This document shows positions 12,039-23,600 of a stretch of DNA of 64,000 bases, piece by piece. Every line of letters starts with the position of its first letter. The first letter of the stretch is position 1. The notes beneath the pieces were generated by a model. That model was not told where the DNA came from. It did not search any database and saw only the letters and a list, made by a program, of their open reading frames with translations. The DNA is from Acridotheres tristis (taxonomy: Eukaryota > Chordata > Aves > Passeriformes > Sturnidae): positions 41,467,154 to 41,531,153 of the forward strand of contig CM072887.1 of assembly GCA_037013685.1 (NCBI GenBank). The letters run 5' to 3'. The translations under genes were made by a program, and so were the position numbers.

Positions 12039-15025
12039 TGCAGAAGCACAAGGCCAACTTGTTATGGAAACTCCTCTGTCTTAATTTCTCCTTCTCTGAA
12101 AAAGAGAAATAGAAATAAATATAAATAAAATGATGCATGTGAGGGAAGCTACTTAGAAGAAAACATGGCCATGTGTGCAACAAAGATGGAGGTCAGTCAT
12201 ACCAAAGCACCAACACACAGCCACGTTATTTCCAGCCTTTGGTGACACAGAGGTGTGACATCCAAAGTGGGGTAAGGCAGGACAAAGACCTTCTAAGAGA
12301 ACTTGCAGCAGGAAAGTCTACTGCTGCTGGGAAACAGGGGTGCAAAGGTAATCCAGACTCCGAATGACAAAGTTTTGGAGAAAAATCTGGGAATGAGAGA
12401 AGAAAGCAAAGGTTAAATCCTTGATATGGTCTGGAAAAAGGGTGTGTGTGCTATCACAAAGCCCTGAGCCTGGCCCTGAGCTGTGGGTCTGGCAGGGAGT
12501 GCAGGCTCTGCTGTTTGCAGGAGGGATGTGAAAGGACCAGGAGGGAAGGTGGTGAGGAGGAGGTTCAGGGGTCCAGTGGTGGCCAGGCCGGGTGTCAGTT
12601 GATATCAGCAAGAAGATGTCAGAAGTTAGAGGGAAACTAAGCTACTGGAGGGCTGGGTATATTTACCTTTGGTTAAAATTTCAGTTGGCAGTATTGCAGC
12701 TTCAGGCCAAATCCTGTTCTCCACTGAGGCTACAGGCACAGCTCCCTCTGACTTCACTGGCACCCAAGAGTTCCCTGCAAGGGGGAGGAAGAGGAGTGCT
12801 TGGCTGATGAAAGATGGTAGTGCTGAATAGTGCTGGAAGAGTGCCTCTCACCCTCCCTGCAGATTTCCCCTCTTCCCTGGAGTTGCAGCTGGAGCTGCTC
12901 CTGGCTGAGTCAGTGCAAGGTGCTCCCTGGTGTCAGGCACCGGGAGTCACTGCTTGCTGTGTGACCTCAGCCTCCAGGGAAGGAAGGGGCAGTGGGGGAG
13001 AAAGAGCAAACCCAGCTTGAATATTAAGTCAAAGTGACGAATGTGCATTTGATGTCAGACAAAAGCCACAAACCCCAGAGACATCTCTAAGGCTTTCACT
13101 TGAGCAAACCACAAACGTGACTCAGAAAACTTTGTATGGCTGCCCTCTTACCTTAGGATTTGCCATCGTTAGCTCATGTTCAGTCACTTAGTCCATATGC
13201 TGCAAATGGTCAGCAGTGCTATGACTGTGGCATTTTGACAGGGCAGAACAGCATCTCTTCTCACTCACTTATAGGATCTAGTCATTAAAAGTCTGACTTT
13301 TCTGCCCAAGTGTCAGAAAAGGCTTTGAATGTGATTAGTCTTGTCTAAAAAGACAGTATTGCTTTTCTATCTTTAATCTCAGGAAGAAAGGAAACAATTA
13401 CATGGTCCAAAGTCTTAAATAATAGCCTGTAGCTCAGACTGCCTTCTCAGTGATTGCAGCTAATGTCATGACCCTTGAGAAATAACCTCAAACACCTCTT
13501 TGACACCACTGGTCCACTTAGATGAGAAACAGGGTACCCATTTAATTATTTTACATCTCTTTCTATATTATTATTAATTTCTTGCCTTTTTTTATTTTTT
13601 TTTTTTTATTAAAGAGAACATACTCCATTCTAAAATGTAACTAAACAAAGGCCAGAAGAAACTCTTGACAAAATACTCTTGCATCAGGAAAAGTTCACAT
13701 CCACCATGGCAACTTCTCCCAGGGAGAGAGGAAGGAGGACACCCTTTGCTGTTGCAGTGCTGGGCAGGGATTAAAATCAGGCAACCAATGCACTGAGTCA
13801 TAACCAGACTTAGTAGAGGAGCTGGTTGAGATCATGCAGGTGAGCCAGTCGTGGTAAAGTCTCTGCTGCAAAAAGGGACTGTCTATAGAGCAGAAGCTTC
13901 ATCAGAAGTAACTCAGCCAGCAGTGACTGCAGTCAGCTGGTGCTTTACACACCTTCCCTGCACGAGTCTGCTCCCTGAGCAGTGATATGCTCTTTCCCAT
14001 GCAGACACTGTTCATGGGAAAATGGAAGACATTTTTGCTATTTAGAGCAGTGCCTGTTCAGTCCCTTGCACCCTTGCTTTCTACAGAGACTATTGCAGCC
14101 CTTTATAGTATTTTGAGCACTGTAATTGTTTAAAGACATGAGTACATCTGGCACCTTGGCCAGGAAATGCTGGATTTTTTCCTAATTTCACTTGGATAAA
14201 TCTGTGAGTCTTGATTTCATTGTTTATATGTATGAGATATTCAGTAAATGGGTATGCGCATAAGGAATACATGTGCCTATGCAACTCTGTGTCTAAACAA
14301 CCAAAACTTGTTTAACAACCAGAAACAATCACTTAATTTAATATTGCAAGTTTTCTTTCTGCCTCTCTGTATCTGTATTAGTGTATTTATGGATGCTGCA
14401 TCTTTCCTGTCAGCCCTTCAAAGCCTGGGAATTGTCTCCTCCTGTCTGCAGAAAAGCACCTACCGTGTCTTAGAACCTAGTGCCAATAAATAAATCAAAT
14501 TACAGCTTGCACCAGAGATCTGGGACTCTCCACAATTGTTTTTATCTTTGAGTGAATGATGTGTGGTGGAGAAAGCTGCTGAGCTTGCAGCTGCAGAGAC
14601 TGAAGCCCTTTATTTATCCACTGAACAGATAAAACAAGGGTGACAGGAGAGCAAACTTCCCCACATTGCCCCATGCAGGCTGGGACAAACCCCTTCCAGC
14701 AAAAATTCAGTGTCCCTGCTCTGTCTTTGGTGTTGCGCCAGCTGTGACAGTGGCTTTTTGTGATAGCAGCTTCTTATCACTGAAAACTGGCCACGAAAGG
14801 GTCTCTCTCCCAAAGGTCAACAAACAGATGTGCATAAAAAGGAAACCTTACAAACATTTGAGTAGTTCCTGATGTTTAATTGCACCCAAGGGCTCCACTG
14901 TTGGTGTCAAGCACGCGTTCCCTTTCCTATAGCAGCACAAGAAGATTAACTATGAGAGGCCCACATGTAGCACCCTGGCTGAAACAGGGCAACATGATTA
15001 ATGTTCAGGCTGTGCTTATTAAACA
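12039..15025. other. Single-copy non-coding DNA with a T-rich tract
   Basis: No gene is recognised. A broken T tract lies at 13587-13607 (seven T, one A, thirteen T), preceded by a TATTATTATTAA run. A T tract like this can be the complement of an old poly(A) tail, but no retrocopy is identifiable next to it. Other frames are short and overlap on both strands. Confidence 0.55.
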
Positions 15026-15401
15026 GAGAATAGTAGAATCATTTAGGCTGGAATAGACATTCAAGATTATCTAGCCCAGCCATTAAACATGTTCACCATT
15101 AAACCACATACACATGCCTTTCAAACAGTTTCAGAGAGGGTGATTCCACTGCTTCCCTGGGCAGTTTGTTCCTGGGCAGTTTGACTGTGCTTTCAGAATA
15201 AATTTTTCCTAATACCCAGGCTAAAGCTCCCTGATGTAACTTGAGGCTATTTCCTCTTGTCTTACCATTTGTGACTTTGGAGAAGAGAACAACCCACACC
15301 TGGCTACACCTTCCTTTCAGAAGCTATAGGAGTATTAAGGCCCACTATCATTCTCCTTTTCTCCAGGCTAAACACCTACAGCTTCCTCAGCCACTCCTCA
15401 T
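15026..15401 (-). mobile_element. CR1 LINE, 3' end fragment
   Basis: This reads as the reverse complement of the 3' end of an avian CR1 retrotransposon. Going rightwards it contains AGAATCATTTAGGCTGGAA, then CTTCCCTGGGCAGTTTG, then AATTTTTCCTAATACCCA, then CTTGAGGCTATTTCCTCTTG, then CTTTTCTCCAGGCTAAACA and CCACTCCTCATA. These match in order the end of the reverse-transcriptase region and the 3' UTR of CR1 as I know it. The left edge has the expected degenerate terminal repeats. A 15-bp-period duplication (CCTGGGCAGTTTG twice, 15156-15183) is private to this copy. The copy is dead: 5' truncated and diverged. Subfamily cannot be assigned by eye, though it is close to the CR1-Y or CR1-F type. 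Confidence 0.9.
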
Positions 15402-15588
15402 AGTTTGGCTTCCGATGCCAAATCTGAAGTTGAAACTCCCTATATCTTAAAAAGTGAGAGCTTCTCTGTTATACTAACTCAACCTTCTATTGTTATTGAA
15501 TATGTTTTTCATGCAATTCAGTCACGAGGCTTTTTTAAACATAGGAACCTGACATGGACTTTCTCTGTTTTGAATCTTGTAAGATTAA
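15402..15588. repeat. 187-bp segment inside the CR1, paralogous to 17235-17421
   Basis: This stretch interrupts the CR1 and is not CR1 sequence. It aligns without gaps to 17235-17421 in the same orientation, with about 28 differences over 187 bp by eye, or roughly 85 percent identity. Both copies contain AGCTTCTCTGTTA, GGCTTTTTTAAACATAGGA and TTTTGAATCTTGTAAGAT. The match starts where the CR1 text stops after CTCCTCAT and ends where CR1 text resumes. The likely explanation is a templated patch that replaced roughly half a kilobase of CR1. Confidence 0.85.
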
Positions 15589-15760
15589 AAAACCAGGCCT
15601 GGCTCCAATACTGAGCCCTGGGGACACCACTGGTGACCAGCCACCAGCTGGATTTAAATTCACCACCACTCTCTGGGCCCAGCTGTTCAGCCAATTTTCT
15701 ACCCAGCAACGTGTGCACCCTTTCAAGCCATGAGCATCCAGTTTCTCTGGGAGAATGCTG
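15589..15760 (-). mobile_element. CR1 LINE, internal fragment of the same element
   Basis: CR1 text resumes in the same minus orientation. ATACTGAGCCCTGGGGACAC is followed by CACCACTCTCTGGGCCCAGC, then CAGCCAATTTTCTACCCAGC, and the fragment ends at GAGAATGCTG. These are known, ordered blocks of the CR1 reverse-transcriptase region, lying upstream in the element (to the right here) of the 3' end at 15026-15401. The segment normally between them, roughly 0.5-0.6 kb in a typical CR1, is missing and the 187-bp patch sits in its place. After 15760 the resemblance to CR1 stops, which marks the 5' truncation point. Confidence 0.85.
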
Positions 15761-17234
15761 GCTGCATAATGGTTTGGATGTAACCATCAGCTCAGTAAAT
15801 CCTGCAGTCACTGTGGCTGTAGCCTGGAGATGTTGCCTGCATGGACTGAGTGCATCCTCCACGTCTCCCCAAGGTGCTTGCACACCTGGACAGCTCATGG
15901 CCAGGATATGGGGCTGGCTGTGCCTCTGCCTTGGCCTAGGATTTCTCTGCTCTGCAGGATGTGAGCTGGTGTGTAAAACCATTTTCATCATCTTCAGAGC
16001 ATATTTACTTTATATGCTTAGCTCAGCTAGGAGATGCCTCCTTTGCCTGTAATGCTTTTGGTGAAGTAACCTTGCTAAATCCAACAGATACCTGACCCAG
16101 CCTCTCAGCTCAGCACAGGATGTTCTTGTCAAGCTCAAGCAGCATTATGCCACAATACCTCGAAGTGTATGTTTGAGTGTTTCACTGCACAGTGAGAGAC
16201 TGCTAAGGGAGTTCAGACCCTGCTGCCAGCCAGCACAGCAATAAAATCAAGGCCAAGCAAACAGAAAAGCAGCTGAAAGGGAATTAAATTTTATTGAGTA
16301 AAAGCATTTCACAAAGAAAACCAGAATTATTTCATTGAATTAGATGAAAGAACATACACCTATAAATAAAAAAAAAGAAAATTGCAGGAGAGCAGTTCTT
16401 TCCAGAGGGATGAAATTTTCCTTTTTGCCCTCTGGTGATCAATGGTAAAGCCACAGCATATTTCACTAGGCATAGCAAAGCATGCCTGAAGACTTCCCCA
16501 GAGACAACAATAATCTTTAACAATTTTCACTGGAGCAGCAGAGAAGGTCACTTGCTCTCTATGCATGCTGGAGGTAATGTGAGAGTAGGTCAGGTACAGG
16601 TCACAGATTTCTGTTAAAACACACACGGGAGTCCCTGTACCCTGCAAAACTCGTGGTGAAAAACAGCCCAAATATTGTAGGTGTTATGCCAGATCATAGG
16701 TTTCAGTAAGTAAGTGCAAGTATTGTCTTGCTTTTTTCAGCTCTACAGTCTTTACCCCAAAGCCTGATTTTGTGGGTGCTGGGAATTTCCTCCATTTGAT
16801 CTGTACTCCAAACTCACCAACATCAATAGGATTTTGGGGTTAAATTCAGTTTTGAGTAAACAAGCTTTCTATCACACACTGCATCTGGTTCTCCCCTTCC
16901 ATTTAAAATGCCAGAGAAATCAGTAACCAGAGTTAACAAAAGATTGAAGTTTACCATTCTTACTGGATTTGCAATCCTTCAGAAAAGACTTGATGTAATT
17001 GTGTTGTATCTCGACTGCATATTAACACATCTCACAGCTGCATATCATGCTATCTGAATATGGGACCATATGGGACTCCACCTCCTCAGACTTAACAAAT
17101 TTATTAACAGATTATGTGCAGAATTGCCCTTTTCTGAAATAAAATTCCATAGAAAGGGGATTATGCATTTCTCTAAAGCTTCTCTTTTGAATGATGCTTA
17201 ATATTCTATTTTGCTAGTGAGCAAGTCAAGTGTC
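15761..17234. other. Single-copy spacer between the two copies of the 187-bp segment
   Basis: No gene or repeat is recognised. Frames such as 15633-16052 plus and 15518-15991 minus run through the CR1 and its flank and are artefacts of translating repeat DNA. An A-rich patch lies near 16364-16380. Confidence 0.55.
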
Positions 17235-17421
17235 AGTTTGGCTTCTGATGACAAATCTGATCTTGCAGCTCCCTATGTCTTTAAAAGTGACAGCTTCTCT
17301 GTTAAGCTAACTCAACTTTTTACTGTAATTGGATTTTTTTTCCATATAATTCAGCCACATGGCTTTTTTAAACATAGGAGCCTGACATAGACTTTCTCTA
17401 TTTTGAATCTTGTAAGATAAA
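17235..17421. repeat. Second copy of the 187-bp segment
   Basis: This is the same-orientation partner of 15402-15588, ungapped, about 85 percent identical by eye. No CR1 sequence flanks it on either side, so it is the better candidate for the original locus. It has no TG...CA ends, no tail and no target duplication that I can see, so it does not look like a transposon in its own right. An old dispersed repeat that I do not know remains possible. Confidence 0.8.
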
Positions 17422-20400
17422 TTTTGCTGCCACTATGACCTCATACTTCTGGTCTTATATTCTTATCCAATATAGTGGCTGGGTTTGTATTTTTCCTTCT
17501 CCACATTTTAAATGCACACCTTTTATCGTGAAGCGGTTTTTTGTAAAAATTAGATGTCTTTTTTTAAGCAAGAATGGATAAAGAGAGACATTCATATGAG
17601 TGCACTTGCTCACTTTGGCCCCACAGTGAGGCTGACACAGTGAGGGTCCCTGCCCGTGGGGCTCTGATTCCCTGCTGGGGCTGATCTAGCTGGACCATTG
17701 CAGTCAGCCTGCTGCTCCCCCCTTACAGCTCCTGAGCACACTCTGCTTATGGGACAGCCCCAGACCTTCTTACATTGAGGATTTTTGGGGAATTATCTCT
17801 ATTTATCTCGTAAAAAACACAAAGAAACTGAAATTAGAACCAAATCTTTTGAGACATATAGAACCCTCAATTGTTAAGGAAGTTCATTCTCAAGCCATTA
17901 TTTGATTACAGTGATCTATAATGTTGTTGACCACCTTCTCAAAGCCATGGAAATTTAGATTTTTAATAGCCCAGATAAAACAATTTTCTGGTGATCCTCT
18001 CCCTACCTTGCAGCTGAAGACAGCTTTGCTTTCTTAGTGAAATAATTAAAGGCATTTTATTTTGTTGATTTTGATGCCAAAAGCACGTTATCAAAGGGCT
18101 GTACTTGACAGTTGAAGGACAGTTCTGCAAGGATATACAAGATCCCCTGTAAAATTTTCGACTCCCTGTGTGAAGGAACAAGGTATACTTGTAAGTGCAG
18201 CAGCTGGTACTTGGCATTTTTGCAGCTCTTTTTACAAGGAGTTGGTCAGCATTGAACAGGATTGCCCAGGAGACACAGAGTAGCAGAATTAGTGGGCTGG
18301 CTCCATGTTCCTGGGTGGGGGAGAGAACAGGAACTCAACAAGCTCAACAAAGAGCTCCTGTCAAATTTGTTTTCCAGTTTAATGGTGAATGAAGGTCTCC
18401 TGTTGCAAATCTTTATGAAGTTGTGAACATGGGAACAGAAGCAGGGAAAAATATAATACTTTTTGTACTTCAGAGACTAGCTGAAAACCAAGAAATTAAA
18501 AGACTCATAAAGTCAATATGCATGTGTCTAGTACACTTCTTTTTTCTCTGCCAATCTACATGAAGGGACATTTTAGGCCCCCAGCTCTCTTTGGGTCCAA
18601 TTAGGCAGCAGTAATTTCCTTGCTGCCACTGCTGTCACTTTCATTTTGATGCTAGTTTAAAAAAAATCCTTTAAAAAAGGGCAGTGATTATTTACCCAAG
18701 CCTAAAATTTTTAGTGCTTTTGCTTTATGACAAAATATTCAAATGTCAAGTTCTGACCTGACTTGGCAATCCTCACAGTGATGCACTGAAGTACATGTGC
18801 TCATCTGTAGAACTGAAAACATTTATTAAAGAAGGGGTCCAGGCAACATGCTGTACTCTAGCAAGGTCAGGGAACTGTGACAAAAGGGAGTATCTTGCCC
18901 TGGAGCTGACACAGCACTGTCCTTGCTCAGTGCTGCAAGAGGACACTAGCCAGAAGACTTTACTGGAAGAAATAAACTTTCCTGCCCCTATATTCTCTGA
19001 ACATGTTTGTTATTGTCAATTCCTGCAGGTACTGACAGTAATAGCAGCCTGTGGCTTTAGTATCTGCTTTTCAGGTCAGTAATTTAAAATTAATGCTATT
19101 TCCTTTAGTTTATTGGTGCTGGTTTTCAGAACTGAGCACCCCGATGAGACAGTTAGGACCATGCTTTGAGGACAGCCTGGGCTGACCATTTGTCATCTCA
19201 GATTGCTGTTATTAACTGGTATGTTCCGCCATTGAAGTGGATCCAGGCACTTCACATCTGTGTCAGTGTTTACTTTCAGAAAGCACCCAGCAAAATGAAA
19301 TCCTGTTCCTCTCCAAGGGAGGCACTGGGATAAAGTGGTACTGGATACACAACAGATGACAACTATAGGATGCCCACAGCCCACTTCCCTGTGGCTCACT
19401 ACACCACTCTCCATGCACTTCGATGTGAGAGGCTCCAGCTGGCATCCCTGGCTCTGACTGCGCTCAATTGTGTGTTCCTGCTGTGTCCATATACCTGTAT
19501 GGTTACCTGTGCTGCAAGAGGAGCAGAAGCCTCACATGCCAACTCCTAAGCAAGATGCCTAACTATGGTGTCATCTTTCCACTCCTGAGCCTTGCCTGTG
19601 GACACTGATATTCTCTGAAACCCAGGTCTTTGAGTCCTATGTACAAAACGATGCTATCCGTGCACCATGAACAGAACAGACAGGATGATTAATCAGTCGA
19701 TGAACTGCACTCATGGTAACACATCATACATAAAGGGTGAAAAGAGAAACCTGTCAGACATAAAAGAAAATACTTCCCAAGTGGCTTTTATTAACTGAAA
19801 GTGCCAACAAGCTTTTAAACAGAGTCACCTCACTCTAATGCCTTTGCTGCAGCCTTTCATGCTGGCTGACATTGTCCTGGACACATCCCTTAGGTGTCTT
19901 GTCATGCCATAAGGACTCTGGAATTAGGTTATTCAGGATGTTCCCAATTATCTCTGTTACTCTTTCTCTACCATTAGAGCAGCTCTGGGAGCTCTACAAA
20001 AATAGAACCAGGAGAAAAAATAATTGGGAGTAAATTAACAATGGAAGATGCAGCTTTGTCCTTCAAGGCAACCAACTAAAGGTTTCCGTTTCATCTTTGC
20101 ATTTTGATTTGCTTGCATTTATCTTGTCCAGCTATCTAAACAGCAGATGCAGACAACAAACAGGAAAGCTTTTCTTCATTGAGGTACACAATGCCTTCAA
20201 GTCTACTTTGGCTACTTTTCTCATTTAATACACATCTCGTGTTATTGGAGATGACCTTCTAGTCTCTGTGCTACAGGGATTTTAAAACCTAGGCCTGAAT
20301 GTGGGATCCTTCTCTGTTATAAATGGCCCTGGACATGCCACCATGTAAATTTTATGAAGTTTGTGAGTTTATGTGAGGTTTGTCTTTGCCTGGGTTTGGG

Positions 20401-22634
20401 CAGTGCATATGGTTTATGTCAGCATTTGTAAGGTTATCGCAGAGGTTATCTTAGCTAAATTATGGCTCTTTGTTTATCCATGTGGTTAGTTATGGTGCAA
20501 ACAGCTGCACTGTCAGTACAATCTTTCTGCTGCCCTCAACCCTGACCTGGAGGTACCAGACTCTGAGAGGTTACATGGCTTCATATGAAAGTTGCTTTGA
20601 AGGGGCTGTGAATTAAAGCTGACACTTTACCTGAAATACCTGCCCCCAAATTAGCTGTGAAAAATCAGGTAGCCAGCAGAAGATGACAGTATGTCTTTGT
20701 CTAGCAGCTCACTGTGGTCAGTGAAGCTTCTCCTTGCCCTGGGAACTCATGCATAACATGTCCTAAAGAAAAGAAAAACTGCATTTATAAGGGAATATCT
20801 GGAAGTATTTCAGGAAGGTGGAAGGGAAAAGCTGTTCTGCAGAATATGAACATGGTCTGGGCCTCTTGATGGCTGGGGACTGCCTGCTGCTCCATAGGTC
20901 TTAATATCATGGTGCAGGGGTCTTTTTTCCCGTTGCCATAAAATACGTGCCATCTCTCCCTTCTGGTCTCCCTCTCTGTCAACACTTGACTGTGAAACAG
21001 GAAAGTTCATGTTTGCAAAGCAACACATTCAACATCTCTTTCTTTGCATGCATTCTGTCAAAGATGGGAGACTTGAGACAGAATTTTTGTTTTGTTCTTG
21101 CTTCTCAAATTATCCTAAAATCAACTGCTAGATGAATCACCAGCTCCTTTTTTCCTGACCCATTGCATATCACCCTGCATTTTGCAGGGAGAATTCAGTT
21201 TCAAATTCAGAATTTCTGGACTTACTGTTTCAGTCTATTTATGAGGCTTTGTTCTGATCTGGACTATGCCAGTGGGCCTCAAGCAATAAAATCAGTGAAG
21301 TAAAGTGGTGCTAATCTGCTGTGCCTCCCAAATCTGGCTCTCTTGAGTCTGTGACCATGTGCCTGTGTGTGTCTGCCTAAGCAAGTGCATGTATGTGTGT
21401 AATGTAGCCGAAAAGAGGATCTAATTAGAGCTAACCAAATACTGGAAGCAATTTTTCTTTGAATAAATTATTCAATGCATTTTGTCTTTGTTCATCTCAT
21501 AAATTATTCAACTAATAGTATTTGAATGGTGCTAGAGCTCATAGGCTACTGCAGAAATGATCAGTCAGATAGTATACTCAGTAAGGAAGATCAACATTTG
21601 CTAAATAATGCATTTGGCAAATAATATTCGTCCAGCCCTAGTTTTAATCGACCTAATGAGAAAGGCAGGCAGCACATGGCACTCATGGACAGCTTGGCAA
21701 GTGCTTAGGGAGCTGATCCTTCCAGCTTTGCCTCCTTCTCCCCCAGTACAAATAAATGTACAGAGTTCTTTCCTGTTGGTACCGATGTGAGTGACCTGGC
21801 TGGGCTCCCCACACTTGCACACACATTCCCACAGGCAGAGGCAGACATCCAGCATGCTGGGGTGAGCTGCTCCACCAGGGGAGCCTGCTGGCTCACAAGC
21901 TTCTTGCCTGCTCCTCACTTACTTTCTTGTGTGTAGGTAGTTCTGGGTGTCAGGGCAGAAGCTCTACCAGTGCAGAATGCCAGCACTTTTCCCATTATTT
22001 TGCACGTGAATTGTGTGGCAGCAATGCCCATTGTCTTGAATTAGCATAAATGGAAGGAAAAATAAAAAAACCCAACAACTCACGCTCTTTTATTAGACAA
22101 GAAGGTTGCAGGCTTACAAATAATTTATTGGAAAAGGAGGAGTATTGTGTTTTCTGGAGGAGCTGATTTCAGGAACATGAATGAGTAAGTAATTTCATGC
22201 CAGACATTATGAGGGTATGCTATATATTTCCTAATTTTTAAGTTTGATTTTTCTTGTTTCTTTCCAACATCCTTGCTTTTTCCTTTTAATGAAAATAAAC
22301 CTCAGACTAATCCAAACTCTTCCTTTCCACATGACATTTCTTTTTGTGCAGCCTTTCATCTGAAAGAACCGTTTTTCTTGGAAGTGTCGAGGTAAGCCTT
22401 TGAAAAAATCACATGTCATTGGCTGTGTGAAACGTCTTCCTTTTTTTCAAAGCCAAACCTCAAGGATATCTTGTTTAGAAACTTCACATCTGCTTTATTT
22501 AACAGTACTCAGGGCCAGACTATCAAAATTAGATTTTTATTGTATTTTGATGGTATTATTATTAATAGAAAAATATAAATAATCTAAAAGATCAATGCAG
22601 AGTGCCAGACACTTTACATAGTTGCTTGTTTCTG
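17422..22634. other. Single-copy non-coding DNA
   Basis: No exon, RNA gene or interspersed repeat is recognised. Open frames are at most 105 codons (21601-21918 minus), with overlapping frames opposite. Around 21463-21510 the words AATAAATTATTCAA and CATAAATTATTCAAC repeat about 37 bp apart, a small AT-rich direct repeat. Weak GT-rich text lies at 21360-21405. Confidence 0.55.
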
Positions 22635-22656
22635 AAATAGGCCCATTGGCCTATTT
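22635..22656. repeat. Perfect palindrome, 9-bp arms and 4-bp loop
   Basis: AAATAGGCC at 22635-22643 and GGCCTATTT at 22648-22656 are exact reverse complements around CATT. The hairpin is seen directly. It is too short for a miRNA precursor and no transposon ends are associated with it. It may be a symmetric protein-binding site or chance. Confidence 0.8.
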
Positions 22657-22913
22657 GTAGGGACCTTTTGTAGGCTCAGGTACTGCTTATTGTGGTAGGA
22701 CCTGTCACATTCTTTCCAACCATTGCACGCATATATAAATGCATTCTGCATGCACTTAGATTCCCATGACAGCTCAGCACCCTGCCAATGTTTGAAATAA
22801 TTTTGACTTTATTTATAAGGAAAGTTAAGAGTGGGAATTTTCAAAGCTAGGCCTTTTCTGTGTTTACTGCTGTAGCAGTGAACAGATGCTTAAGTAGAAA
22901 AGTCAACTAAATA
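22657..22913. other. Unique AT-rich DNA before a CR1
   Basis: Nothing is recognised in this short spacer. Confidence 0.5.
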
Positions 22914-23089
22914 AAACAGGCTGTCCAGAGAAGCTGTGGATCCTTCATACATGGACATGTTCAAGTTGGATGGAGCTCTGAGTAACCTGGTCTAGAGGGA
23001 AGTGTCCATGTCCCCATGGCAGCAGGGGTGGGAACCAGATGACCTTTAAGGTCCATTTCAACCCTAGCCATTCTATGATTCCATGATTA
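22914..23089 (+). mobile_element. CR1 LINE, 3' terminal fragment
   Basis: Plus-strand text reads like the end of a CR1: ACAGGCTGTCCAGAGAAGCT, then a TGTTCAAGTTGGA word, CTGGTCTAGAGGGAAGTGTC, GGTGGGAACCAGATGACCTT, TCCATTTCAACCC and the terminal ATTCTATGATTCCATGATT. CR1 elements end in short repeats of this type rather than in poly(A). The copy is strongly 5' truncated (about 176 bp) and has no coding potential. It is of a different CR1 subtype from the element at 15.0-15.8 kb, because the TAAGGTCC-type 3' end differs from that copy's TTAGGCTGGAA type. Confidence 0.92.
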
Positions 23090-23369
23090 AAACTACACAC
23101 TGATTTCTCAGTGCTGAACAGGTTTTGCTTGATTTTTCTATTCCCATCTGCAGGGAAGATGTTGTTCCCTCACAGTGAAGCCAGTTTGGCTCAAGGCTTT
23201 TTAGCAGTGTGAGCCAGGGTGGATTTTGCCATTCCTGGTGGTGAGACCTTCAGGCCACCAGTGCCACTGCTGCCATTCAACCTCATCCAAATTGGTTTGA
23301 GTCCAAAGTCATCGTAGTTACTCATGATGAAAGTTTGCAGAAATGTGGTTTTGAGGCTAAAATTAGTTT
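23090..23369. other. Unique non-coding DNA
   Basis: Nothing is recognised. A 60-codon minus-strand frame at 23191-23373 has no visible domain. Confidence 0.5.
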
Positions 23370-23600
23370 CCAATCAATTTTATGCAGCGTTAATCACTCA
23401 TGTTAATAAGCCCCTCCAGCCGTGTTTAAATCAAGCTGTAAGACCTGAACCAGCACAACAAAAGGCTCCATAAAATCAGTCTGAGTTATCCCCGCATAGT
23501 GACTAATTATGTTAATTAATTCAAAGCCTGATTAAACAAAATTATGCTGAAACAGAATCATCTCCATGAGTTTTCAGAAAAGCTTCTTTTATAAATGAGG
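23370..23600. promoter_or_regulatory. Candidate conserved enhancer-like block
   Basis: The block is AT-rich without being a simple repeat. It contains clustered homeodomain-type words: GTTAATCACTCATGTTAATAA, ACTAATTATGTTAATTAATTC, then CCTGATTAAAC. No stable open frame spans it. Such texture is common in vertebrate developmental enhancers, but assignment here is inference and no alignment was possible. Confidence 0.3.

Noticed and set aside
15518..16052. Frames of 139 and 157 codons across 15.5-16.0 kb
   Set aside because: They run through the CR1 fragment, the patch and unique flank on opposite strands and do not follow the CR1 reverse-transcriptase frame. The copy is truncated and dead.
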